Shown: positions 42,615 through 53,998, numbered from the stretch's first letter. The stretch is DNA of 64,000 nucleotides from Achatina immaculata (GCA_009760885.1 CM019704.1:17275929-17339928), one strand, 5' to 3'. Numbers and translations: made by a program. Notes: generated by a model not told the origin, from the letters alone.

Positions 42615-42960
42615 TGTTTAAAATAAAAGTAGGAACAACTATTAATTTACGACCATGCAGTTGTAACGCTTCGATTTACATCTTAGTCATTTTAATTGAA
42701 GACTTGGGATGTGTAATAGGTTGGCAGGAAATAGGGGATTCATAAGGCGGACAGGAGAGAGAGGGATACAGTGTTAAAATAGTCTAGAAAGGGGGGCTGG
42801 AATGTGAGTGGAGCAGATATTTTTGCAGTCTAGTGCAGTGAGGGGGTTCTAGAATATAAGTTACAGGCGAGGAAAGAGTAGAACTTAGTAGAGAGGGAAT
42901 ATGATTGTGGAGAAAGGAAATGTACAAAGAGAAAGGAAGGATGAATTTCAAGTTCAAACC
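42615..42960 (-). repeat. Inverted Penelope terminus at the 5' side of the PLE
   Basis: The reverse complement of this stretch aligns with the 3' UTR and end of the element at 50510-51000: AGTAGGAACAACTATTAATT corresponds to the AGTAGGAGCAGCTTTATTA type end, and GATACAGTGTTAAAATAGTC to the reverse of GGTTACCATTGTATCAC. So the element carries inverted terminal sequence. Divergence is considerable. Confidence 0.7.
42665..42690 (-). ncRNA. Hammerhead-like motif in Penelope terminus
   Basis: Minus strand: ATGACTAAG, GAT-GTAA-ATC, GAAGCGTT. The stem is fully paired with different bases from the copy at 50961 (GGC/GCC). Confidence 0.35.
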
Positions 42961-43739
42961 ATGTCGTTCCAGCGTCCCATGCTCCTAAAAGTAGCGGGTC
43001 TCAGGCGGCTTCAGTCATCAGAGTGATATTGTCTAATGGCTGTAAGTAGAAAATCAGATTTTGCTCCTGTAGTTGGGGCTGTTGCCATTTCAGCGTTGAA
43101 CAGTTTCATGTTGCACAGCAATCATTATGTTATTTCTCTGGGTCTTGGCATAATTTCTATCTTGTATTGGTTCTGAAATGTCAGCATCTAATCAGTGCTG
43201 AAATATTTGTATCCTGTTTTTATTCTGCCGTGCAATGATGGTTCTTGTGTTGTGACCAGATGTTTGTAGATGTCTGATGTCTTCACGTGCATTAGATGTT
43301 CGTGTCCAATTAACGCTTTGTATGCATCGTCTGTATGAGAGCGGCACGGTACCAGAAGTGATGAAGGTGTGGGTTTTCCTTTTTTTATTATTTGTTTTGA
43401 GATTCCATAAGTATTGATAAAATTATTGCACTTGTTTGCTGCTGACATTGAGTTAATTTCCTTGGTGTAAAGTACCAAATGGGCACAGTACATGTGCATT
43501 TGGCTCTGAGTCCCTCAGACTTAGGCTGCAGTGCTGGATTTTCAATTTGCTCCGCACATTTGGCGGAGGCATTAATTTAGTCATGTCTTTAGGACATAAC
43601 TGGTGTAAATATACAAAGACGTGCTGTAGGACATGAGAAAATAGAATTTGTTGCTGTCCTACAAAACCGCGCATGGAGCACCAGACAGTTGTTGCTTAAT
43701 TAATGACCGTTCAGTGACGCGAATGGATGTATACATTTC
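42961..43739. other. Probable 5' region of the Penelope-like element
   Basis: Sits between the inverted terminus and the first recognisable coding sequence. No motif seen. Confidence 0.35.
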
Positions 43740-44526
43740 CATATTCTTACTACTGGAAGACAGTCCAGTGCCATACTAAAGTTGTGAACAGATTCGAGAT
43801 GTTAAACAGGTTAACAATCGATTACGTCTCAAATATTACTTTGCTGACAAAGACCCTAACCAACTCAGAGAAGTCCCCGATGGCCCGTTGTCCGCTACAA
43901 CCGTCATAAATATAGCTGGACACCTTCCTGCGGGGCTTCCCAAGCTTTAGATCTGTACATTGATACGACGTGGGGTGAAATCCAAAACCTCCGACCACCA
44001 AAACTTCGACATTTCAACCTAAACAAGAGAGAGTCCAGGGCACTGTCTAAATTCCGACGTCGAGACGACATAGTAATAAAACCAGCCGATAAAACATCGA
44101 ATCTCGTAGTTTGGAAAAAAGAATTATATCTTGCCGGAGGAATGTCCCAACTCAGCAATACACAATTCTATGCCCTACGTAAAACTATGCTACCCGTTTC
44201 AATAATGATAAAGTGGAAGCAGCCATTAAAGACTTGATTACAGAAGGTAGCCTTCCACATCATGCTGTTTCTCTTCACATCAAGGACAGTTATTTAGGCA
44301 TACCCACCTTCTATCTTCTTCCTAAAATCCATAAACCGGGTCATCCTGGACATCCCATTGTATTAGCGTGTTCATACCCCACTGAACACATTTCTGACGT
44401 TTTAGACAGCATTTTCCAGCCGATAGCACACAAACTGCCCTCTTTTTTTAAAAGATATCAACCACGCCTTAACAACTTTTGATACGATCATACTCTCTCA
44501 ACACTACACCTATCACATCTTTCTCC
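43740..44526 (+). pseudogene. Penelope-like reverse transcriptase, N-terminal part
   Basis: Coding remnant in shifting frames: ESRALSKFRRRDDIVIKPAD, NLVVWKKELYL and LSNTQFYALRK upstream, then 44213-44482 with GIPTFYLLPKIHKPGHPGHP, IVLACSYPTEHISDVL and FQPIAHKLPSF. FYLLPKIHKPG..P.RPIV is the diagnostic Penelope RT block. It is interrupted at 44526 by the 1.48-kb element; the next RT block resumes at 46003. Confidence 0.88.
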
Positions 44527-46002
44527 GGTTCTAAGGATTGTAAATGCGTCTCAAACAGCCTCTGACAGTCAAGTCCAGCTCCTGGCCTTCCCGTGGCAGA
44601 ACTGTTTAAACTGACAGGAGAAGGGGCGAGGGCGAATATCTGGCGCCTGAAAACCAGATACTTAGGGTAGATGAGTGGCACGTTTGGTAGCTCATCTGCC
44701 GCTGTTGGCGAGATTTTCAGCTGTCGTGCGTGGAGCGGTGCTCCTCCCGGCCAATGAAGAAAGGTGCAAATGAGGTTGCTGCGCAGCATCACTGCGGAAA
44801 AGGTGGTAGAAAGGATAAAGCGAAGCAAACAGTCAAATCACGGCACCTCTGGTCTGGAGGTCGGCCACGTCCTGAATGCAATCATATCGGGTGAAATGCA
44901 TGAACCGGCTTGTCCCAGAGGTTAAGACACTGCTGGCTTGACTCTTCAAATGCCGCGTGTGGAGTGAAGCTCCTCCCGGTCAAGGAAGAAATGTGGAAAA
45001 GAAATAAAGGTTGCTGTGCGTTGTCGATGGGAAAGGTGGTGGAAAGGATAAAGTGAAGTTTAATCGGTATGTCCAGTAGTACATACCACGGCACCTCTGC
45101 TCTAGAGGCCGGCCACGTCCGAAATACACCTGCACTGGTGAAATATGCCTAAACCGGCACACACCAGGGGTGGAACTTGATGGCTAGACATGTCATGCCA
45201 CCTCCGCTCTAGAGGTCGGTAACGCCTGATATACACCCATACTGGTGAATTTTGCCTAAACCGGCTCACACCAGGGGTGAATCTTGAAGGCTATGCATGT
45301 CACAGTACCTCTGCTCTAGAGGTCGGTCACGTCCCAAACACGCCCATACTGGGATAATATGCCTAAACCAGCTCAACCCAGGGGTGGACGTCACTAGTGG
45401 CGAGGATTCGTCCTCCTGGACAAAAGCTCCATCCTGGTCACAACTAGGAAGGGTAGCGGCCACGACCGCAAAATGCTGAAGTCGGAGACACTGGACCAGG
45501 GCAGTCTAGATAGGCAACCACCTCTCACCCGGCGGGGATGTTTGCGTATCCTAATCACGCTGAGGTTTTCCGGTGAGAAAGTCCAACTCTGGACTGGATG
45601 GGCAACCACCTCTCACCCGGCGATGATACACGGGTATCTCAAAACACATCGAGGTTTTCCGGTGAGAAGGTCCAACTCTGGCCTGGGTGGGCTACTGCCT
45701 CTCACCCAGCGCGGATGCACTGATATCCTAAACACGTCGAGGTCTTCCGGTAAGAAAGTCCAACCCTAGACTAAACTGGTGCAATGAAAACCACGGTGTC
45801 ACGCAATCCCGCCTCTGAGACCCACCAAGAATACAGGCCAAAGCCCTGTGATACTCTGAACCCCTTGTGGTCCTCACGTAGATCTCGTGTGGTCCTTTCG
45901 GGGACCACACAGGAGACCACGGGACCTAACGAGGACCACAGGCGTAAATTCAGTAGGATCACAGTGCGGTTTTGGTGGTAGAAGCGAACGAAGAAGAAGA
46001 AG
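44527..46002 (+). mobile_element. 1476-bp non-autonomous retroelement with internal repeats
   Basis: Flanked by a perfect 12-bp duplication ACATCTTTCTCC (44515-44526 and 46003-46014) and inserted within the Penelope RT. The 3' end GCGAACGAAGAAGAAGAAG matches the 3' end of the I-group LINE at 18630-23098. No endonuclease or RT is encoded. It contains two internal repeat sets: ~125-bp units with CACCTCTGCTCTAGAGGTCG and GCCTAAACCGGCTCACACCA (about 44840-45400), and three ~95-bp units with CACCTCTCACCCGGCG and GAGGTTTTCCGGTGAGAA (about 45510-45765). It is more GC-rich than its surroundings. Confidence 0.78.
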
Positions 46003-46053
46003 ACATCTTTCTCCTTGATGTCTGCTCCCTACACACCTCTATTCCCCATGATG
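46003..46053 (+). pseudogene. Penelope-like RT, middle fragment
   Basis: Encodes IFLLDVCSLYTSIPHD, the Penelope version of RT motif A (DV.SLYT.IP). It begins in the duplicated target of the upstream insertion and is cut at 46053 by an inverted Penelope end. Confidence 0.85.
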
Positions 46054-46620
46054 TATAAACTAGGAAAAAAGTAGGAGCAGCTTTATTACTTAACAATTAC
46101 ACAGTTGTGAATTTTCGGCGTGAGTCTTAATCATACAAAAACGTACAGGACGAAGAAATAGAGAGAGATGAGATAAAGTATAGATTCACATGAATGCTAT
46201 ATTAAAAAAACAAAAAAAAATAATAATGAATAGAGCACTTAGCTGCAACTGTAAGAAGATGTGGCTTGTCCGACGCTGTGTGTCAGAAATGAGCATGGTA
46301 GGGCGTAGAGACTATTTAAATGTATACCTGTGATGTGTGTTCGGTGGGTCTTAACTGGGGGTGGTGGGTGGGAAAACCGTGGAGGGGAGAGAGAGTGATA
46401 CAATGTTAACCTAGTAAGGAGAAGGTGAAATAGATGATTATAGTTAAGGTAGAGGGGTTGTAATGTGATGCTGTGAGGAGGTTCTGACTATGTGTAACAA
46501 GTGAGAAGGGAGTGGAGCTTAGTAGAGAGGGATTATAATGAGGACTGACTCTTAGTACCCCTTTTTTCTTTCTCAACAAAAAACTTCACCCCACCATTAA
46601 CACTGATACCATAATACGAC
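46054..46620 (-). mobile_element. Inverted Penelope 3' end inside the PLE
   Basis: Minus-strand Penelope 3' UTR and terminus. AGTAGGAGCAGCTTTATTAC is the end, and GGAGAGAGAGTGATACAATG, GGTAGAGGGGTTGTAATGTG and GAGGAGGTTCTGACTATGTG are the reverse of the 3' UTR at 50520-50690. A second Penelope copy seems to have landed here. The LINE-B insertion begins beyond it. Confidence 0.72.
46108..46136 (-). ncRNA. Hammerhead-like motif in Penelope terminus
   Basis: Minus strand: TATGATTAAG, GAC-TCAC-GCC, GAAAATTC. One mispair in the 3-bp stem. Confidence 0.3.
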
Positions 46621-46633
46621 TGAAATAACTAGT

Positions 46634-49265
46634 CTTATATCTTATATCCTTCCCGTGCCTTTAAACGTTACATAGGGCTCGCAAGGTAATTCGCCAATTT
46701 TTCATGTCTTCGGCGAGCTTTTCAACCTCATCAAGGGATTTTATGCCTATTAATTTGAGCTCTCTTAACAATGTCCTCTTCAGAGTTTCACGCGGTCTGC
46801 TTTTTTTCTTTGGCCTGTTGTGTTGCACTTTATAGCTTGTTTTGGCATTCTCTGACTGTTTATTCTCAACACGTGACCAACATATGTCCATCTCCTTTTC
46901 CTGATCACCCATGAGACTGGTTGTTGTTCAGTCATCTGTTTTATCTCTGCATTGTTCTTAAATTCGTTCCATTTGATGCCGAGTATTTTCCTTGGACATT
47001 TGTTTTCAAAAGAGTCTAATTTTTTTTTTTGCCTATTTCTTTAGCTGTTTTTCAGCTTTCGCATGAATAAATGAGGGTGGATATTACATTTGAATTGAAT
47101 AGTCTTAATTTGGTTTTTGTGCTTATAACTTTTGAATGCCCTATGTTCTCAAGATTCTTGAAGATTGATGCTGCTTTTGCAGTTCTGATTCTAACTTCCT
47201 TTCTGGTGTCACCAACTGGTCTATGTAGCTGCCAAGGTATGCAAATTGATTGATTTATTCAACATCTGTCCCTTCTACGTGTATTTTTCCATTTTGAATA
47301 ATGGAAATTTTTATTATTTTTGTTTTGTCCTTGTTAATTCCAAGCCTAATTTTGCTAGCCAGTGAAGACAGACTATCTGTTTTTTCTTGCATGGAATTCA
47401 CATTGTTTCTGATAAGAGTTATGCCATCAGCAAAATCAAGATATCCTAGTTGGGTCTCATGTACCCAATACCTGTGTTACCTGTGCAGTATTTTTTCATT
47501 ATGAAGTCTATTGTAATTCAAAAAGCAAAGTAGACAGTATACATCCTTGTTTCATGCCTGTTTCAATCTGGAACCATTCACTCATCCCTTCTTCTGTTTT
47601 GACGCACAAACATATCCATTGTAGAAGTCCTTAATGATGTTAACAGTTTTAGATGGTATTCCATATAGACTTAAAATACTCCACAATGAATCTCTGTGTA
47701 TAATATCAAATGCCTTTTTAAAGTCTATGAAGTTCAGTATTAATGGTTCCTGCTTTTCAATATGTTCTTCAAGTATTATTCTTAGAGTAAAGATCTGATC
47801 GAGACAGCTTCCCCCTTTTCGAAATTCTGTTTTTTCTTCTCTCATTGCGGTATCCACTATATCTTTAAGTCTATCTTTAAATGACCTAGCAAAATACTTT
47901 TGACATAACTGATATTTAGGTTATTCCTCTCCAATTGTTACAGTCACTAAGGTTGCCTTTTTTTGGTATTTTAACAATGATTCCTTTTTTCCATTTAGAA
48001 AGGACCTTTTCTTCTTTCCAAATCTTTTTAAACATTCTCTGTAGTTGTCTCATGTTGTCATTTTTTATATAGTCATTTTTTATAGCTTTTAACATTTCAG
48101 ATGTTATTTCATCTTCACCTCCAGCTTTGTTGTTAGCCATTAAAATCACTCCTGTTTTCAACTTCATGCAATGTAATTTTATCTAGAATGACAATAATAC
48201 AGTGTTATGCACCCACGAACGATGCAGATGAGGAGATGAAAGACGATTTCTATCACCAATTACAACAAATCATCAACAGTGTCCCTAAACACGACATCCT
48301 AATTGCTATGATGGACATCAACGCCAAGACAGGGAAAGATAACACCGACGCTGAAAAAGTAATGGGAAAAGAAAGAATTGACATGGTTAATCAGAACGGA
48401 GAAAGATTCATTGAAATATGTCTAATAGAGCCACAATATTTCCTCACAAAGAGATACATAAAACAATGTGGATATCTCCAGATGATAGAACTAGAAACAA
48501 GATAGATCATTTTGTATTAGAAACCAATACAGAACATCTCTGATAGATGTAAGGGCTTATAAGTGTACAGATGTTAACAATGATCACGACCTGTGTAGAG
48601 GGAAAATAAAACTAAAACTGAAAAGCCAACACAAGGAATCAGTATACAGAAAGATAAACAGCCACAGCCTACAAGAAAAAAATACTAACAGTAATTTCAG
48701 TCAGGACTTTGCCAGTCATTCCACAACATCCGGTGAAGTAGAGGAGATAGGTATAGATGAATTATAGAATTCTTACAGCACAGCAATAATACAGCAGCAA
48801 AAGCAAGCGTTGGACTGAAAAAACCAATAGAAAAGCATGGATATCAGAAAACACGTGGAAGTACATACATGAAAGACGAGCAGTCAAATTAGACATGTTG
48901 AATGCAAAAACAGATCTTGGAAAAGATATGGCAAAAGCAACATACAAAGAAATAGACAAGAAAGTAAAAAGTTCAGCTGGAAAGGATAAAAGATAATACA
49001 TAAACAATATGGCGAAAGAGGCAGAGAAAGCCACAAAAAACAGGAGACAGCAAAACTTTATATAACATACAAAGGAAGCTAACAGGTACTATTACATCTA
49101 AAGAAAGACCTATCCGTACAAAACTGGAATTCTATTAACATCAAGCAAAGACTAAAAACAAAGATGGGCTGAACACTTCCAAGAAATACTTAATCGACCC
49201 CACCCAAAAGAGTTGTTAAACCTTGAAACCAACTTACCAGTCCAACAATTAAATGTCAACCTAGA
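46634..49265 (-). mobile_element. LINE-B insertion with 5' inversion (twin priming)
   Basis: The 3' segment 46634-48187 is on the minus strand: C-terminus at 46661-46912, RT pieces including QTGMKQGCILSTLLF-type and LGYLDFADGITL-type motifs, [15 protein letters not shown], and LMANNKAGGEDEITSEMLKA at 47916-48167. The 5' segment 48188-49265 is on the plus strand: endonuclease with IIQCYAPTNDADEEMKDDF, VPKHDILIAMMDINAKTGKD and the linker up to LNVNLDEI. The two segments meet in element coordinates at the same point (CTAGATGAAAT). A 13-bp target duplication TGAAATARYTAGT flanks the whole (46621-46633 and 49266-49278, 11 of 13 identical). Both segments carry stops. Confidence 0.9.
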
Positions 49266-49284
49266 TGAAATAGTTAGTACTAAA

Positions 49285-51000
49285 TTTAAATTCTTTCGAA
49301 TTCAGCGGGCGAATACTTTGAGCAAATCAGTGGTGTCGCCATGGGAACGAAAATAGGTCCCAGTTATGCATATTTATCTATGGGCTTTCTGGAAGTCAAA
49401 TTATGGGAAACCTACAATGGCAGACTTCCAAAATTCTATAAAAGGTACATCGATACTGGCATTGGAGTCACTAATATGTCATAGGAAGAGTTAAATAAAT
49501 GTATTGAATTCGCCAACTCACTTAATAATAACATAAAATTCACTTATGAAATTTCTGACAAGTCTGTCAACGTTTTAGACATTAGAATATCTATTGGCAC
49601 AAACAGGCTTGTTACCTCTGTATTTTACAAGCCCATCGACAGCCACACCTATTTACTTTACACCAACTCCCACCCTGAAGCCTGTAAGAACTCCATCCCA
49701 TACTCCCAACTCTTCCGTCTTCGCCGCATATGTCAGGATAATTTGGACTTTATAGATCAGTTCAACAAGCTATTAGAACTTTTCTGTCATCGCCACTACT
49801 CAGAAAATATCATTCTTTGAAGCCTTCAACTGTATCCCACTAGTGAGCCACAAAGAAGCATTCAGAAAAAATCCTGTTACCTTATCTGACAGAGTTAAGG
49901 TAGTAGAGCCTTACCACCCGCATGGTCAGATGGTTACGAAAATTCTTTATCGTCATCTGCCACTACCCCAACTCGACCCTGCCACCCTCGACATTTTCTC
50001 TGATCCAACTGTATTAGCATACAAGTGTGAGCCAAATCTTAAGGACATCCTCGTACACAGCCACTTGAAGCAGAACCTTGCATATGCTGGCACTAGAAAA
50101 TGTAATCGCCCTTGCTGTGTTACCTGCCCTGTAGTTTGGGAAACGAAAACAATCAAATTTCCTAAAACTATCCTCGCTCTTCATGAAGGATTCACATGCG
50201 AGTCCCGTAATGTCTTATATCACCGTATGCAAAAGATGCATGATAACTTACATTGGTGAAACTGGCCGCAAACTAGGGAACCGAGTGCAGAAACATATGT
50301 ACGATAACACCCAGCATGCTTCGAAACCAGTTCCGAATCATTTCAATGGCCCCAACCACAGAGACAAATCTGATTTTATGGTTACAACCATCCAACAACG
50401 TCACACAGATGACACAAGCCGTTTAGGGCTTGAAAACCGTTACATTCAGGAATATGGGACGCAGGAACCACACGGTTTGAACTCGTTATTCAGCTACACA
50501 TAACACTCTCCTCTTCCACAATCATAATCCCTCCCGACTAAGCTCCATTCTCTTTTTACTTGTTACACATAGTTCAGAACCTCGTCACACCATCGCATTA
50601 CAACCCTTCTACCCCAAACATAATCATTGATTTCACCTTCTCCTGGCTAGGTTACCATTGTATCACTCTTTCTCCCCTCAACAGTTTCTCCACCCACCAC
50701 CCTCAGTTACGATCCACCTGTCACACATCACAAGTCTCTAAGCATTCTCTACGTTCCACCACGCACACTTCTGTACATTTCTAAACAAGCACATTTTGAA
50801 CGTACCTCATTTTGAACGGGCGCATTTCTGAACGAGCATGGAAAAGCTACTTATTCTTTCAAGTTTTAGCTAAGTGCTTTATTCATTTTTTTTTAACATA
50901 GGATTCGTGTGAATCTATACTTTATCTCATCTCTCTAATTCTTTGTCCTGTATGTATGTGTATGATTAAGGCTCATGCCGAAACGTCACAACTTTGTATA
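49285..51000 (+). pseudogene. Penelope-like RT C-terminal part, GIY-YIG endonuclease and 3' UTR
   Basis: Continues the PLE: EYFEQISGVAMGTKIGPSYA (RT), then YKRYIDTGIGV, where the catalytic YIDD has become YIDT, then SVNVLDIRISI and FYKPIDSHTYLLYTNSHPEA. The frame 49843-50259 covers the linker with CNRPCCVTCP. 50183-50503 encodes the GIY-YIG domain: YITVCKRCMITYIGETGRKL, NRVQKHMYD, FNGPNHRDKSDF and LENRYIQEYG. The UTR and terminus follow to ~51000. The frame changes near 50190 and there is a TAG near 49482. PLEs use the GIY-YIG nuclease to cut the target. Confidence 0.9.
50961..50987 (+). ncRNA. Hammerhead-like motif in Penelope terminus, best copy
   Basis: TATGATTAAG, GGC-TCAT-GCC, GAAACGTC. 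A perfect 3-bp stem with a tetraloop, then GAAAC-GTC, which matches the hammerhead layout (stem II, GAAA, short palindromic stem III, cleavage after GTC). The CTGATGA box is replaced by ATGATTAA. Hammerheads in Penelope termini are known, but this one may be a decayed or variant form. Confidence 0.4.
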
Positions 51001-51375
51001 CATTTTTGAATATAACTATTTATCTGTAAACAGAAAGAAAGAATATACAAGCTGTAGTAGGAAATTTTAGTTACTAATTTAATGGTTGTTGTGAATTAAT
51101 TTTTAAGAGGTCAGTGTCTGAAACTGGTGGAATATCAAACTCGCCCCTTTCAAAAATGCCAAAAATTTGTTAAGATATCCCATTCGCCATAAACATTTTA
51201 TCTTCTTTTACATAACAAAATTTTCCTCCCGCAATAACAGAATAAAACCTGGCAAGTTGGTGTTGGGTCTGTTCTATTAGATGTTCTAGGTAATTGGAGC
51301 TATTGTAAAGAATTAAAAATAAACTAGTAAATATTTATTTTTAGTTCGTTGCCGTGGCTGCAATTCATATATACG

Positions 51376-51435
51376 AATGTATGTATGTATGTATGTATGT
51401 ATGTATGTATGTATGTATGTATGTATGTATGTATG

Positions 51436-51464
<29 letters not shown>
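51376..51464. repeat. (ATGT)n microsatellite
   Basis: About 22 perfect tetranucleotide repeats. Confidence 0.97.
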
Positions 51465-51466
<2 letters not shown>

Positions 51467-51907
51467 TTACGTATGTACGTACCAACAACACTCTGGAACG
51501 CCTGGAGCAATTTCAGCCAAACTTGGTACACATATGACTTACAATCTGGAAATGTATAATGTGGAGGTAAAACACCCTATCTTCCCATGTCGTGATGATA
51601 CGAAGGGGGTGACATACTTTCCACTAAATTTAATGAGAATAAAAGAATGGTCTAAGGGAAATAATCGTGAAATAGAGCATTACTAGTCTAAAAGCTGCAT
51701 TTCTAGCCTCCCATAGCAAGTCCAAATAATTTTGATGGTCTAAATAATTTTGATGGTCTCTTTTTGATTTAATTATATTTGTAACAATAAATTTTAACGT
51801 TATTTTTTCTTATGTTTATATTACCTTTTTATTGTATTCTATACCAGATTTCTTTGCTCAGTGACAGTGTGTCTTTTCTTCTTTTTTTCACATTAACTTT
51901 TCAAATT

Positions 51908-52025
51908 AGAGAGAGAGAGAAAGGGAGAGAGAGAGGAGAGAGAGAGGGAGAGGTAGAGAGAGAGAAAGAAGGAGAAAGAGAGGAAGAGAGACAGGGACAG
52001 AGAGAGAGAGGGACAGAGAGATTTG
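51908..52025. repeat. GA-rich simple repeat
   Basis: GAGAGA runs broken by AAGG and GGAC. The open frames across it (Glu/Arg-rich on one strand, Ser/Leu-rich on the other) are low-complexity artefacts. Confidence 0.9.
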
Positions 52026-52223
52026 AGATCACCGTGCTTCTCCCACGGACAACCTTATAGTGCTTGCCCAAGGGTGGGTTCACCTAAGAATTTATTTATT
52101 CTTGCTCCTGGAGGTGAAAATAAAAATGTTGTTTATAATCAAGTTTTGCATTAAATTAATATTATATTGAATTTCTAAAAGACTTTACTCTATAATCTGT
52201 GTAATGTACTCATACTTTTAAAT

Positions 52224-52783
52224 CATCATCATCAGGTGCCGTGCCGACTGGCGTTGACTATTATGCTTCTCCAGAGTACCCGATCCTTCATGCAGGCCAT
52301 CAGTTCAGTTGGTGATCTCTTCTCACATCATCTCGTCAGACTGTCCAGTATCATTTCTCTTGGTCTTCCTCTTGATCTTCTTCCTTCTATTTTTCCTGTT
52401 GTTATAATATTTTCAATGCCCCCTCTTCTCATTTCATGTCCTATGAAAATACATTGTCTCTCTCTTATCTTTTTGACAAGGTTTTTTGTCTCTCCAGCTC
52501 TTCTCATACATTCTTCATTAGTTATTTTTGCTGTCCAGGGGATTCGCAACATTCTTCTAATAAACCACATTTCTGCTGCTTCCAATAATTTTTGTGCAGA
52601 CTTGCCTATTGTCCATGATTCACTTCCATATAACAAGATAGGTTCAATATAGCATTTTAGGACTCGTTTTCTAACATTCATTGATAAAGATGTGTTGCAT
52701 AATATGTTTCTCATTCTCTGAAATGCAGTCTTTGCTTGGCCTATTCTGTTCCTAATTTCTGTTCTGCATTTCCCATCTGAAGT
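52224..52783 (-). mobile_element. LINE-C, 5'-truncated, with target duplication
   Basis: Flanked by TACTTTTAAAT at 52213-52223 and 52784-52794. The minus strand encodes MRNILCNTSLSMNVRKRVLK, CYIEPILLYGSESWTIGKSA and WFIRRMLRIPWTAKITNEEC, then the end GGCACCTGATGATGATG. It is a close relative of the copy at 60727-61330, with a single stop-free frame over 128 residues. Confidence 0.9.
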
Positions 52784-52906
52784 TACTTTTAAATACTGGT
52801 AAATAAAATTCCTTCTATATTATACCATAGATGGGATTCAATCCTTTTCCTGTCTAACAGAAGACTGGGATAAATAAATCACCAGGCAACGCCTGGTCAT
52901 CAGCTA

Positions 52907-53842
52907 GTTAACAATAAAGGCCACCTCCTGAATAGAAGCCTACTTCTAAGAGTGGATTTTAGAAAATGGCTTTTAAAACATGAAGTACACATCAAGCCCT
53001 TCTCTTTAGTTATTTGAGAAATGATTCCTGTCTCTAATTGGACAGAGAATAACAGTTTAAAATCTGCGGACTCCACACTGGCCCTCAGAGCAGTGTTAAA
53101 TATCACAAGTATAACAAAATGATAATAGGCATAACCGATGAGGGCACATGTGGCAATGAAAAAAAAAATGACAGCCAGCATCTGCTGCAGAACTATCCTA
53201 CATACTAGAAGCTAAGAAGGCACATATGTCCATCAACAAAACTGTATGACAATGTCGGCAATTTATAAAGCAGGCCGTTGTTTCTTCAAGGTTGACGTTT
53301 GAGTATGAAGAAGAAAAAATCCTGCTCTGTTGGATAGCCTACAGTATTAAATCATATTACAAAGAACATCAACATATATAGGTGGGATATGATCTTGTCT
53401 ACGATGGCCAACTCTGAAGGTGGGACATTATCCTTCTACTAAGCGATATAGATCAGAGTAACCCACCCATACAGCACTCACATGAATTAGCAAATCAAAA
53501 CCAAGACGCGATCTCTGTTAGATACCTTTTAAACTGACAGTAAGCTTCCAGTAACAAAGAATTAATATATACAAATAATTCAAATCACTATAATCAGAGT
53601 AACATGTTATTGTTACCTGGAATGTTTTAAGAAAGTTGCTTCATTTAACTCAAACTATTTTTCGTAATTTTCTGTATTTGAAGAAATATAATGTTCAGTA
53701 ATATTTGTTTACAATTTGTTTATCATTCTGTAAACGTTAAACAATACAGTGATACTGCCTGTTTAAAGCAAAATGGTAACAACAGTTTTATTCATTAACA
53801 TACCACACAATAGCAATGTTTCATTTACGCTTTATTTATACG
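52907..53842. other. No recognisable feature
   Basis: AT-rich; the open stretch at 52900-53181 shows no known motif. Confidence 0.45.
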
Positions 53843-53998
53843 GTGGAAGACCAAAACGAAGATGGCTGCAAGACATCGTTGACGATCTGCACATGGATGC
53901 CGCAGCAGCAGGCCATCTTGCTCACAACCGAGAGGCCTACAGGAGTGCTGTTTGGGAGGCAAAGTTCCGCAAGGGACATGCAAATGAATGAATGAATG
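53843..53998 (+). mobile_element. LINE-A 3' end, 5'-truncated
   Basis: Encodes GGRPKRRWLQDIVDDLHMDA, AAAGHLAHNREAYRSAVWEA and KFRKGHANE, then the tail GAATGAATGAATGA. The frame is intact, so this is a fairly young copy. Confidence 0.85.

Larger units (their letters stand above)
51330..52906 (+). mobile_element. Probable non-autonomous Helitron, interrupted by LINE-C
   Basis: The 3' end is well marked: CCAGGCAACGCCTGG (52881-52895, 5-bp stem) then TCATCAG and CTAG at 52903-52906, followed by T. The 5' side is a guess. It would include the ATGT microsatellite and the conserved-looking CTGGAGCAATTTCAGCCAAA stretch near 51500. No Rep/helicase is encoded. The interior is cut by LINE-C at 52224-52783. 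Confidence 0.55.

Noticed and set aside
51313..51537. Frames with repeating MYVC and THIHTYI
   Set aside because: Translation of the ATGT microsatellite on either strand.
51812..52083. Glu/Arg-rich and Ser/Leu-rich open frames
   Set aside because: Translation of a GA simple repeat.
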